A stretch of DNA of 64,000 nucleotides from Sulfurovum sp. (GCA_002733215.1 NVUY01000005.1:65057-129056), one strand, 5' to 3'. Positions 8,379 to 16,967 are shown, numbered from the stretch's first letter. Numbers and translations are program-made. The notes: generated by a model from the sequence alone, not told the origin.

Positions 8379-9488
8379 TTACAGGTTTGAGATCTCTCCC
8401 GAAAAGTGTCCCGAAGAGTGTCCGAAAGAAACACCCAGTCCCACATCTTCGGACAAGATTATCTCACTCTCATTAAAGACTATACTTGTCTCTACAGGGT
8501 GAGAAGCCAACAAACTCACAGCATCGAGGTCAAGCATAGTAATGATATCCGCCTTAGCCGAAGCTACGTGTACACCGGCAGCAACCGAGATAGGACCTTC
8601 CAACATACAGCCTATCATACACTTGACGCCAAATTCTGCTGAGAGATCAGCCAGCTCAAGAGCCTGTGTGATACCTGCTGTTTTGGCAAGCTTGATATTG
8701 ACGTAGTCTATAGCTTCCATCTCAAGCAGTTTACGCGCATCTTTTACGGAGAAGATACTCTCATCAGCGAGTAGGGGAGTTTGTACCCTCTCTTTGATGT
8801 ATTTGAGACCTTCGATGTCATCTGCTGCAACGGGTTGCTCTATGAACTCTGCGATGATGTCTTGTTTTTCCAAAGCATGAAGAAGCGTTACACTCTCTTG
8901 CGCCGTCCACCCCTGGTTTGCATCCAGTCTCAGGGCTATGTTTTCATCCAGTGCAGCATTTATGGCTATGATGCGTTCCACATCTTTTTGCGGATCGTCA
9001 CCGATCTTTATCTTCAGGGTATCGTAGCCTAGATCTACGGCATCAAGAGAGTCTGCTATCATCTTGTCTGTGTCACCCATAGAGATAGTAATGTCTGTTC
9101 TGAACTTTGTCTTTGTTCCGCCAAGCATCCTAAAAAGAGGCTGTTTAGCTGCTTTTGCTTTCAAGTCATAAAGGGCTATTTCAAGTGCAGATTTTGCTGT
9201 GGTATTTTTAAGTATCTTTGTATGTATATTATTTAATATTAGTTCAAAGTTTTCTATCTCTAAACCTGTTATAAAAGGTTTGATATACTCGATGGCAGCG
9301 ATCATAGAGCCCATCGTCTCTCCGGTGATAATAGGAGTAGGCGCACCTTCACCATAGCCCACAGAACCATCATCACATTCAAAGATAACCACAAGATCTT
9401 CAAGCGCATCTACACGACGCAAAGAAGTAATGAAAGGGTTTTTGAGAGGGGCTTTGAGGATACTGGTTCGTATGTTTGTGATCTTCAT
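8379..9488 (-). CDS. Dipeptide epimerase (enolase superfamily, L-Ala-D/L-Glu epimerase-like)
   Basis: TLKIKIGDDPQKDVERI, LRLDANQGW, EQPVAADDIEGL, LLADESIF, DYVNIKLAKTAGI. Confidence 0.88.
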   Translation of the reverse strand: MKITNIRTSILKAPLKNPFITSLRRVDALEDLVVIFECDDGSVGYGEGAPTPIITGETMGSMIAAIEYIKPFITGLEIENFELILNNIHTKILKNTTAKSALEIALYDLKAKAAKQPLFRMLGGTKTKFRTDITISMGDTDKMIADSLDAVDLGYDTLKIKIGDDPQKDVERIIAINAALDENIALRLDANQGWTAQESVTLLHALEKQDIIAEFIEQPVAADDIEGLKYIKERVQTPLLADESIFSVKDARKLLEMEAIDYVNIKLAKTAGITQALELADLSAEFGVKCMIGCMLEGPISVAAGVHVASAKADIITMLDLDAVSLLASHPVETSIVFNESEIILSEDVGLGVSFGHSSGHFSGEISNL

Positions 9489-9491
9489 CTC

Positions 9492-9731
9492 TTATGCTTT
9501 TGTTTCTATTGTTTCTATTGTTTCTATTGCACGTATTTTAGCACCCAGAGTTTTTATTTGGAGAGCAAGCTTTTCTCTTTTTTCCATGACAAAACCTTTA
9601 TCTACATCATTATCAGCATACTCAAGGTCTTGAGCATAAGATTTATAGGTATGCAGCAGTTTTGCTTTTTGCTTTATATACAGGTTCTTGTTTTCAACTT
9701 CTGCTTTTTCTTCATCTGTTAATGTACTCAT
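9492..9731 (-). CDS. Hypothetical protein
   Basis: 79-aa ORF immediately upstream of the epimerase on the same strand. Confidence 0.5.
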   Translation of the reverse strand: MSTLTDEEKAEVENKNLYIKQKAKLLHTYKSYAQDLEYADNDVDKGFVMEKREKLALQIKTLGAKIRAIETIETIETKA

Positions 9732-9853
9732 ATTCTCGTAATCCTATTGCATGTTTCGGGTTGAATTATATCTTCTTCAGCTTTCATAAATTTGAACCGC
9801 CTTAAGAAGTAACGTGTTCAAACATATCTAAAACCTTTTTTAAGATATGATTT

Positions 9854-10129
9854 TCATTTCCAAGGCGGGGTATATATTTGGTACATCTCCCACCAGTTCG
9901 CAAGATCACGTGCTTCTTTTGATTGTGAATTATTTACAATTTTTTCGAAAGTATCACTATCTAAGCCTTTAAGTACTTGGGATAGCTTTGCTACACAGTC
10001 TACAGGGTAGTCATAAGAGTCTGCACACTCTTGTATCTCTTCTGGAACTTCTTTACCTTGTGATACCAGTACATAGGCATAAAGCTGACAGGTTTTACGT
10101 AGTTGTACTTCTCTATTGGTGGGGCTCAT
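9854..10129 (-). CDS. Hypothetical protein
   Basis: 91-aa ORF with ordinary composition; no recognised domain. Confidence 0.5.
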   Translation of the reverse strand: MSPTNREVQLRKTCQLYAYVLVSQGKEVPEEIQECADSYDYPVDCVAKLSQVLKGLDSDTFEKIVNNSQSKEARDLANWWEMYQIYTPPWK

Positions 10130-10252
10130 GGTTTATTATCCTTTTTTAAAGTTGACAGTTTAACCGTTATTTTTTGGATTTCACTTGAAAGTAAAGAATA
10201 CTTATTTTATATCCAAAATTTTAATTTTAACTAAAATTGCGATTATTTTTAC

Positions 10253-11158
10253 TTATACTATCTTTAGCTTATAAATAGAGAGTATACTCTCTTTGGCATC
10301 TATCTCTTGTCGGACTATGTGTCTGATGGCAACAAAAAGTGGATACTTCTGCCACTCAAATCTATTAAACTTCTCCACCATAAAAAGGGTATGTACTCCC
10401 TCTCCTTTTAGATCAGAATAATCCCCACGAGCCATCTTTTTCCCCAGAGTGTGATGGTGCGAGTTCTCACTGCTTCCTGTTGTGATCAGATCGCCCAGTC
10501 CTGACAGACCATAGCTGCTTGCAGCATTTCCTCCAAAACTCTTTACAATGCCATCAAGCTCTTCCAGAGCCGTCACTGTCAAAAAACCTTGTACATTTTT
10601 GCCCAGATCAAGTTCATCTATCATACCAAAGGCCAAGGCATAAACATTTTTAATGATCACTGACCAGCTGATGCCTCTGATGTCATTTGAACTTTTTAGA
10701 TAGAGGCGGGTCTTTTTAAAAACCTCTTCTATGGTCTCATAGTGCTCTTTATGAGAACATCCAAACTGTGCAAACCCCATCTTCATGCTACATATCTCTT
10801 CTGCGATCATAGGACCGTAGATAAGGGCGTAATTTTTTAGCTTCTTTTCAAATATCTCTGCAGCAGTTTGGGCTGATTCATTGAGACCCTTGGCAATGCT
10901 GATGCAGAGGGTGCTGCTCCTTATGATCGGGAGGAGAGTATTTAAAACGGGATCGTGGGCATTTACGGGGAGACAAAAAATGATGACCTCTGCTTTTTGG
11001 GCTGATTGTTCCAAGGGAACGAAGGTTTTGCCTCTTATGTTGGAGCGGTTCCAGACAGTAACGTCATGGCAGGGTGTTAAAAGGCTTTGAAAAGCGTGCC
11101 CCATTTCACCATAGCCTAAAATAAGTACTTCTTTTTTTCCAGACATGCTAACTCCCAA
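10253..11158 (-). CDS. gpsA: NAD(P)H-dependent glycerol-3-phosphate dehydrogenase-like
   Basis: VLILGYGEMGHAFQSLL, NVYALAFGMIDELDLGKN, GLSGLGDLITTGSSENSHHHTLGKKMARG. Confidence 0.85.
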   Translation of the reverse strand: MGVSMSGKKEVLILGYGEMGHAFQSLLTPCHDVTVWNRSNIRGKTFVPLEQSAQKAEVIIFCLPVNAHDPVLNTLLPIIRSSTLCISIAKGLNESAQTAAEIFEKKLKNYALIYGPMIAEEICSMKMGFAQFGCSHKEHYETIEEVFKKTRLYLKSSNDIRGISWSVIIKNVYALAFGMIDELDLGKNVQGFLTVTALEELDGIVKSFGGNAASSYGLSGLGDLITTGSSENSHHHTLGKKMARGDYSDLKGEGVHTLFMVEKFNRFEWQKYPLFVAIRHIVRQEIDAKESILSIYKLKIV

Positions 11159-11234
11159 TATATGAAAAAGCAGAGCTTTTCCCTCGTTATTTTACTTATC
11201 ATCATAGCATCTGTTTGCATAAGGGAACCTCCCC

Positions 11235-11442
11235 ATGCCATTAAGTTAAGCACTTTTGGAGCAGCGACTTCAGTCGCTGACATGCGACTGAAGTCGCATC
11301 CCCTTACTACATTAAGCTAATAAATTATCCTGCTTGGTCGATAAATCGACCCTACGTGACATATGTTTGTTATATCCGCGTAGGGTCGGTTCACCGAGCA
11401 ACTTCAGAATGACAAAGTAGAAACCGCTTAACTTAATGGCAT
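11235..11442. repeat. Nested palindromic element bounded by a 17-bp perfect inverted repeat
   Basis: ATGCCATTAAGTTAAGC (11235-11251) ... GCTTAACTTAATGGCAT (11426-11442); internal GCGACTTCAGTCGC-TGACAT-GCGACTGAAGTCGC (11264-11297) and CGACCCTACG...CGTAGGGTCG (11347-11388). Confidence 0.85.
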
Positions 11443-11473
11443 TGATGGTCACCTCTAAAAACGAGAGAGGTAT

Positions 11474-12721
11474 TTAACCTAACTTGCCAGCCAAATACCC
11501 AGAGGCAAAAGACCACTGCAAATTATAGCCGCCACAAGGACCATCTAAGTTCATCACTTCCCCACAAAAGTAGAGTCCGTTTATCTTCTTACTTTGCATA
11601 GTGTAAGGGTCTATCTCTTTGAGATGTATGCCTCCACGGGTGATCATCGCCATTTTGAAGCCGTCATGTCCGTTGATGGTAAGCGGTGTCCATGCGAGGA
11701 GTTTGATGAGTTTGTCTCTGGCAACACCTGTTTGTTGACCTAGAGCCAGGGCAGGGTCAACTTCTGCGAGCTTGCAGAGTTCACTACTTACAGACTCAGG
11801 AAGTAAGCTTTGGATTAGTTGCAGTGTATTACAGTGGGGGTCTTTGAGCAGTTCTTTTTTAAAGTGTTCACGTATCTGCTCTTCATTCATCCCCTTGGTA
11901 AGGTTTGCTAAAATAGGCACTTCCTCAAACTTAGATAAAAGTGGTGTGATCTCTCTTGAAAAATCCAAGACCACAGGACCGCGTATACCACCTTTTGTAA
12001 AGATGAGATCTCCGATGGCAGAGAGTTTTTTATATTTTTTCATATCAACGTGCATGGCGACCTTTGCAATGGTATCTGCTCTACAATTTCCCACCCAGGT
12101 CTCTTTCACTTTCAGAGGCATCATGGCAGGGTAAAGGTCAGTCACTTTGTGTCCCACAGACTCTGCCATAGGGTAACCGTCTCCTTCCGCTCCAAGTACC
12201 GGGTACCCCATACCTCCAGAGGCTATGACAACGGCAGATCCATAAAAAGTATCGCTCTGCGTATGTACACCGGTCACTTTAACGCCATCATGTTCTAACG
12301 TTTCTACTTTTTGAGAACAGAGTACCTTGATGCCTAAGTGTTGCATTTCCTGTTCCATGGCATTAATGATAGTAGAGGAGCTGTGTGTCACAGGAAAAAC
12401 ACGGTAGCCGTCAGGTGCATGACTCTCCACACCGATCTCTTTAAAAAATGCCATGAGTGCCTTATGGTCCAAGGCTTCAAGAGCAGGGGTCATAAAACGT
12501 CCGTCACGTCCAAAACGTGCCATAAAATCTTCATTTGAAAGGGTATTTGTCAAATTACAGCGTCCACCACCCGTAGCCTTAAGCTTTGCGCCTATCTTTG
12601 AAAGTTTTTCCAAAAGAAGTACAGACTTACTAGTATTAGTATTTGCACGTGCCGCAGTAATGGCAGCCATCATCCCCGCTGCTCCTGAACCTATAACGAT
12701 AAGATCATACTTTTCAAGCAT
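11474..12721 (-). CDS. HI0933/YhiN-family NAD(P)/FAD-dependent oxidoreductase
   Basis: MLEKYDLIVIGSGAAGMMAAITAA, GAKLKATGGGRCNLTN, C-terminal GLYFCGEVMNLDGPCGGYNLQWSFASGYLAG; start set to MLEKYD rather than the 12778 ORF start. Confidence 0.9.
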   Translation of the reverse strand: MLEKYDLIVIGSGAAGMMAAITAARANTNTSKSVLLLEKLSKIGAKLKATGGGRCNLTNTLSNEDFMARFGRDGRFMTPALEALDHKALMAFFKEIGVESHAPDGYRVFPVTHSSSTIINAMEQEMQHLGIKVLCSQKVETLEHDGVKVTGVHTQSDTFYGSAVVIASGGMGYPVLGAEGDGYPMAESVGHKVTDLYPAMMPLKVKETWVGNCRADTIAKVAMHVDMKKYKKLSAIGDLIFTKGGIRGPVVLDFSREITPLLSKFEEVPILANLTKGMNEEQIREHFKKELLKDPHCNTLQLIQSLLPESVSSELCKLAEVDPALALGQQTGVARDKLIKLLAWTPLTINGHDGFKMAMITRGGIHLKEIDPYTMQSKKINGLYFCGEVMNLDGPCGGYNLQWSFASGYLAGKLG

Positions 12722-12816
12722 AGCTTTCCTTTGCGTAATGATAGCAAAAAGTAGGGGAATATTGTACCACAAGGACATTTCCTCCCGTTAGTCAGGTCAT
12801 ATATTTTAGAAATAGT

Positions 12817-12887
12817 CAGACACTTTTGTTATACTACTAATATGAAAAATAAAGTAATAGTTGGACAAAGTGTTCCCTTAATAAATA
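12817..12887 (+). promoter_or_regulatory. Leader repeat copy 2: promoter/attI-like segment upstream of cassette array 1
   Basis: Contains TATACT (12830-12835) and GGACAAAGTGTTCC, ends AATAAATAGTTGCAC; near-identical to leader copies 1 and 3. Confidence 0.55.
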
Positions 12888-12920
12888 GTTGCACGCAACC
12901 GCAAAGCGGATGCGTGCAAC
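12888..12920 (+). repeat. 33-nt hairpin at head of array 1
   Basis: GTTGCACGCA-ACCGC-AAA-GCGGA-TGCGTGCAAC; 10-bp exact terminal inverted repeat. Confidence 0.85.
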
Positions 12921-13003
12921 GGGCGTGCTGATCACTGAACGTGACCAACCAATGCGAAACTAAAGTTTCTCATCGGCTGTCGCTTACCCACGTCCCCGTT
13001 ATC
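12912..13003 (+). repeat. attC-like site A
   Basis: R''-like GCGTGCAAC, L''-like CGTG, VTS-like hairpin CCAATGCGAAACT-AA-AGTTTCTCATCGG, L'-like CACG, R'-like GTTATC. Confidence 0.6.
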
Positions 13004-13028
13004 ATACAAATGAATATATTGGAAATGA

Positions 13029-13157
13029 ATGGCATCTGCTCAATCTTATGAAATTACTTTAAAAAACAATACGACAGAAAAAGAAGCTATTCTATTTTTA
13101 TTAGAAAACGATCCATCTTTTATTGAGCCAGATAAAGAAAGTAGAAAAGTGGGATAG
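13029..13157 (+). CDS. 42-aa small ORF in cassette A
   Basis: MASAQSYEITLKNNTTEKEAILFLLENDPSFIEPDKESRKVG; the only sensible ORF of the 12998-13223 cassette unit. Confidence 0.4.
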   Translation: MASAQSYEITLKNNTTEKEAILFLLENDPSFIEPDKESRKVG

Positions 13158-13215
13158 AAGACATTACAAAGAATAAACGCATTCAATATCAAATTAACTT
13201 ACAAACTAAACCAAC

Positions 13216-13288
13216 ATGATAACAAGTACGTGGAACGCGATATTTTACCCAAGGGCGGGTAAAATATCGCTCACGACGAACGTTATAC
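13216..13288 (+). repeat. attC-like site B
   Basis: ATGATAAC-AAGTA-CGTG-GAAC-[GCGATATTTTACCC AAGGGC GGGTAAAATATCGC]-T-CACG-ACGAAC-GTTATAC; 14-bp perfect apex stem, CGTG/CACG and ATAAC/GTTAT arms. Confidence 0.7.
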
Positions 13289-13305
13289 ACAAAAAAGGAG
13301 TTATA

Positions 13306-13722
13306 TTGAATCCAAGAATTAGCATGATTACTCTGGGAGTAAAAGATATAGTTCAGTCAGTAAGATTTTATAGAGATGGTTTGGGTTTTCCTCAGAGGGA
13401 TTCACCACCTGAGGTTGCATTTTTTACGCTCAATGGTTCTTGGCTTGGACTCTATAACAAAGATGATTTAGCTAAAGATGCGTCTGTTTCACCTAAAGGT
13501 GAAGGTTTTAATAACTTTACACTTTCCCATAATGTCGAATCAGAAAAAGAAGTTGAAAAGGTTTATGCACAAGCACTAGATGCTGGTGCAACTTCTGTAA
13601 AATCTCCACAAAAAACTTCATGGGGTGGTTTTCATGGATATTTTAAAGACTTAGATGGACATCTTTGGGAAGTAGCATACAATCCATTCTTTTGGGTAGG
13701 ACCTGAAACCAAAGATGTATAA
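13306..13722 (+). CDS. VOC (glyoxalase/bleomycin-resistance) family protein, cassette B
   Basis: AAGGAG RBS then TTG start: (M)NPRISMITLGVKDIVQSVRFYRDGLGFPQRDSPPEVAFFTLNGSWLGLY...GYFKDLDGHLWEVAYNPFF; stop codon lies inside the GTATAAC motif. Confidence 0.9.
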   Translation: MNPRISMITLGVKDIVQSVRFYRDGLGFPQRDSPPEVAFFTLNGSWLGLYNKDDLAKDASVSPKGEGFNNFTLSHNVESEKEVEKVYAQALDAGATSVKSPQKTSWGGFHGYFKDLDGHLWEVAYNPFFWVGPETKDV

Positions 13723-13765
13723 CAAAAACGAGAAACGCACTAATTTACCCTGCGGGGAAAGGAAC
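13717..13765 (+). repeat. Partial attC-like site C (left half plus apex)
   Basis: GTATAACAAAAACGAGAAACGCACTAATTTACCCTGCGGGGAAAGGAAC; left arm resembles site B, no L'/R' right arm seen. Confidence 0.5.
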
Positions 13766-13768
13766 TAA

Positions 13769-14245
13769 ATGCTAGAAGAAGCCTTATACCGTATAGAAGT
13801 AACTAAAAAAGAGAAACTCGGTTATCTTGACTTAAGAGGTCTAGAGCTCTTAAGCATTCCACAAGAGATACTGGAAGTGCCTTGGATTGGAGCACTTTCC
13901 TTGTCAAATAATAAAATATCGGATCTTAATATTCTTTCTCAAATGAGACAGCTCCACAAGTTGGCACTGACGAATAATTGTATAGAAGATATTTCTGTTT
14001 TAAAATTGATGCCAAAATTACGATTTATTTTTTTAGGCAATAACCTCATTAAAGATATTAGTAAGATCAGTACCCAGGAAAGACTAAAAAAGCTGGTTTT
14101 AAATAGCAATAAAATCGCATTTCTTCCTGATTTAAGCCATCTCAGCCTTTTAGCATATTTAGACATTGATGACAACCCATTAACCCCGCCTAGCGTGGAA
14201 GAAATAAAAAGTATGTTGCCTTCTATCAAGATTTATAAATATTAA
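13769..14245 (+). CDS. Leucine-rich repeat protein
   Basis: LDLRGLELLSIPQEIL, LSLSNNKISDLNILSQM, LALTNNCIEDISVLKLM, FLGNNLIKDIS, LVLNSNKIAFLPDL. Confidence 0.85.
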   Translation: MLEEALYRIEVTKKEKLGYLDLRGLELLSIPQEILEVPWIGALSLSNNKISDLNILSQMRQLHKLALTNNCIEDISVLKLMPKLRFIFLGNNLIKDISKISTQERLKKLVLNSNKIAFLPDLSHLSLLAYLDIDDNPLTPPSVEEIKSMLPSIKIYKY

Positions 14246-14468
14246 TTAGCATTCCCAGTAAATAATACAGGTAGAAATACCCAGTTTACATTGAGTTCAC
14301 ATTGGGTCAATATAATACTCACAATCCTTCCTAATAAGAACTTGTTGTCTCCCAAAGTTATAAACATTTTTCTTTCCCTTTTAACACCTAGGAAGGACTA
14401 TCTTTCTGTAAATCTATCACTTCATACAAATGTGTTAAAATAATGCCATTATACAGTTAAGGTTCTCG

Positions 14469-15395
14469 ATGACATTCATGCAGCACAGTATGCAAGATAT
14501 ACTTTCATTATTGCAAAATACACTTCAAACAGACAATACTGTTATTTTTAATGTACTCAACCCAGATCTAGGTGAGGGCTATGCAGGTAATCAGATAATC
14601 ATAGATAAGCTTACATATATATACAGAGGCTATAAGACATGGACAGACCTTGCAGAACTTCTAATGTGTAGGATGCATACGCCCAAAGAAGCAGAGCACC
14701 CCTTAGTCACACTCAGGTTTGAAAAGTTGGACACCCAAAGTTCTTTTCATCATGAGACAGAAGATCCCAGAGAAGAGAAGTATGGTGTAAACTCTCACTT
14801 TTCACAGATCAACAAAATGGAAGAACCCGCTTTTCTCTACTACTATCAACAGGCACTGCACAATGCCAAGTTAAATGAAAAATCAAGAGTCTTAAATCTT
14901 GGTATCAATACCGGTGATGAGTTTTCAGTCATAAAAAACAGCTTAGATACTCAAAAATATGAAAATATGGAACTTATAGGCATAGACCATTCAAAAACAG
15001 CTATAACACAGGCAAAGGCGTGCTTTAAAGAAGAAAATGTAAAACTCTACTGCCATGACATCAACAAATTGGATACTCTTGATCTGGGAAAGTTTGATTT
15101 GCTCATCAGTATAGGGACACTGCAGAGTCCAAGTATCAACTTTAAACCTTTTTTTATGTCTTTAGTACAAAACTATTTAGAAAAAGATGCTGCCATCATT
15201 TTGGGCTTTCCAAACTCCAGATGGGTAGGGGGAGAGATGATCTATGGTGCCAAAGCGCCAAATTATGCCATGAGTGAAATGTCACTACTCTTTAACGATG
15301 TCATCTTTTGTAAAAAATATCTGCAACAACATAAGTACAGGGTAACACTTACCGGGAAACAGTACATATTTCTCACTGCAACAAAAATAGTTTAA
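14469..15395 (+). CDS. SAM-dependent methyltransferase-like protein
   Basis: SRVLNLGINTGDEFSVIKN, MELIGIDHSKTAITQAKA, FDLLISIGTLQSPSINF. Confidence 0.65.
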   Translation: MTFMQHSMQDILSLLQNTLQTDNTVIFNVLNPDLGEGYAGNQIIIDKLTYIYRGYKTWTDLAELLMCRMHTPKEAEHPLVTLRFEKLDTQSSFHHETEDPREEKYGVNSHFSQINKMEEPAFLYYYQQALHNAKLNEKSRVLNLGINTGDEFSVIKNSLDTQKYENMELIGIDHSKTAITQAKACFKEENVKLYCHDINKLDTLDLGKFDLLISIGTLQSPSINFKPFFMSLVQNYLEKDAAIILGFPNSRWVGGEMIYGAKAPNYAMSEMSLLFNDVIFCKKYLQQHKYRVTLTGKQYIFLTATKIV

Positions 15396-15455
15396 GCTCT
15401 TTAAATCATAACCTGAACAAATTATAATTTAGGATAATCATGAAAATAAACACAC

Positions 15456-16064
15456 TTACTTCAATCCTGTCATTAAAAAGACGGTGAATTCACGGTGAGG
15501 TTTGTTGATCGTGCTGGCAAGTTCAAATCCGATCTCTCTAAATCCAACTTCTCTTGCCTGTTTTTCCAATATTTCTCTCTCAAAACCATGATGAAATACA
15601 CCGGTATTGTCACTATGGAAGCTTCCATCCTCAGAGTCCAGATCTGCTATGGCTATAAATCCGCCTTCATTTAGCATGTCATAGAGTTTTGAGAAGAGGG
15701 CTTTTGTATCTTCTAAATGATGAATGGTCATGGACGAGATAATGCCGTCAAATCTTCTCTCTAAGAAATCATTACTCAGATCTTTTTCTATTACTTCTGT
15801 TTCACAAGAGAACTCATCACATTTATTTTTAAACTCCAAAAGCATAGAAGGGGAGTTGTCTACGGCTGATATTTTAGAGACATATGGTGCAATAAAATAA
15901 CTCAAAAGCCCTGTACCTGCACCAAAATCCATAAGTTCCATAGACTTGTCTATCTTTATATTTTTTACTATTAACTCAGCTATACTTTTTGCATTTCCTA
16001 CTCTTTTGGAGTTCATATCCCATGATTTTGACTTATGGGCAAAGTGATCAGTATTGCTTTTCAT
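15456..16064 (-). CDS. Class I SAM-dependent methyltransferase
   Basis: MELMDFGAGTGLLSYFIAPYVSKISAVDNSPSML...FDGIISSMTIHHLEDTKALF. Confidence 0.88.
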   Translation of the reverse strand: MKSNTDHFAHKSKSWDMNSKRVGNAKSIAELIVKNIKIDKSMELMDFGAGTGLLSYFIAPYVSKISAVDNSPSMLLEFKNKCDEFSCETEVIEKDLSNDFLERRFDGIISSMTIHHLEDTKALFSKLYDMLNEGGFIAIADLDSEDGSFHSDNTGVFHHGFEREILEKQAREVGFREIGFELASTINKPHREFTVFLMTGLK

Positions 16065-16147
16065 TATATTCCTTTATTATTTAATACTATTTAATATCTC
16101 ATGCTAAGTATATAGTTATTAATATTTTAATATTATTTAGTATATAC

Positions 16148-16801
16148 CTAAAACAAGCTCTCTCGCTTAACTATTCTAATGTTGTCCCAAAAATGATCTA
16201 CATGTTTTTCGAACATTGAAACTAGCGAAGAGGTCGACTTTTTATCTAATTTTAGCAAAGAAACCTGCATCTGATAGAAAAAGAGGGGTGAGAAGAATTC
16301 ATTTGCAAGGAAAAGGGGATCTGAAGACTTGATCATATCTTCCTGCATCATTGCAAAGAAGAGACCGGAGAGCTTTTTAACGTTCGCCTGGTAAAAATGC
16401 TCGTTATAGATCTCTCTGATACGTTCATTTTTGTATATCTCCTGCATAAGCATCTTCAAAAGCGCCTCATTTTGGACGTCAAAGCCTATAAGCTTGAAAG
16501 TAGTGGCAATGGACATCAACAAAGACTTTCCTTGTTTATGAAGCTCCTTAGCCTCTTTATCGTCAAATAAAGTCACTATGGCTGAAGAGGTCAGGTTACC
16601 TATAAGTGTTTCGAGTATCTCATCTTTGTTCTTGAAGTGGTTATAGAGGGCACTTTGCTTGATACCTATAGCTCCTGCTATATCTCTTACCGTGGTCGCC
16701 TTATATCCTTTACTTGAAAAGAGTTTGAGTGAAGTTTTAAGTATTTTGTCTTTTGTTTTACTTCCTTTTGATGGGGGAGAAGTAACGCTCTGCTCGGTCA
16801 T
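16148..16801 (-). CDS. TetR/AcrR-family transcriptional regulator
   Basis: TKDKILKTSLKLFSSKGYKATTVRDIAGAIGIKQSALYNHFKNKDEIL. Confidence 0.93.
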   Translation of the reverse strand: MTEQSVTSPPSKGSKTKDKILKTSLKLFSSKGYKATTVRDIAGAIGIKQSALYNHFKNKDEILETLIGNLTSSAIVTLFDDKEAKELHKQGKSLLMSIATTFKLIGFDVQNEALLKMLMQEIYKNERIREIYNEHFYQANVKKLSGLFFAMMQEDMIKSSDPLFLANEFFSPLFFYQMQVSLLKLDKKSTSSLVSMFEKHVDHFWDNIRIVKRESLF

Positions 16802-16825
16802 AGTGGCTCCTTTGATGACATTATA

Positions 16826-16967
16826 GTGAACAACTGTTCATTTGTCAAGTCACTTCTTCCCCAAAAGGTGAACATTTGTTCACTAAGTAAAATAAAGAGA
16901 AGAGCACTAAAGAACAACTGTTCACTTATTTTAAATATATAAGGACAACAAAAGAACGTTTGTTCAT
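16826..16967. promoter_or_regulatory. Four phased TetR-type operator palindromes
   Basis: GTGAACAACTGTTCAT (16826), GTGAACATTTGTTCAC (16868), AAGAACAACTGTTCAC (16910), AAGAACGTTTGTTCAT (16952); start-to-start spacing exactly 42 bp. Confidence 0.8.

Noticed and set aside
13216-13305. Upstream extension of the VOC ORF (ATG at 13216) in the ORF track
   Set aside because: The extension translates through the attC-like palindrome; AAGGAG followed by TTG at 13306 gives the usual VOC N-terminus.
12817-13765. Tyrosine recombinase/integrase adjacent to the cassette-like arrays
   Set aside because: Searched for but none recognised in any listed ORF; the arrays are therefore reported as integrase-less in this window only.
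16826-16967. Regular 16-bp repeats with 26-bp intervals resembling a mini CRISPR array
   Set aside because: Repeats are short dyad-symmetric TetR-type operators directly upstream of a tetR gene, and no cas genes are present.
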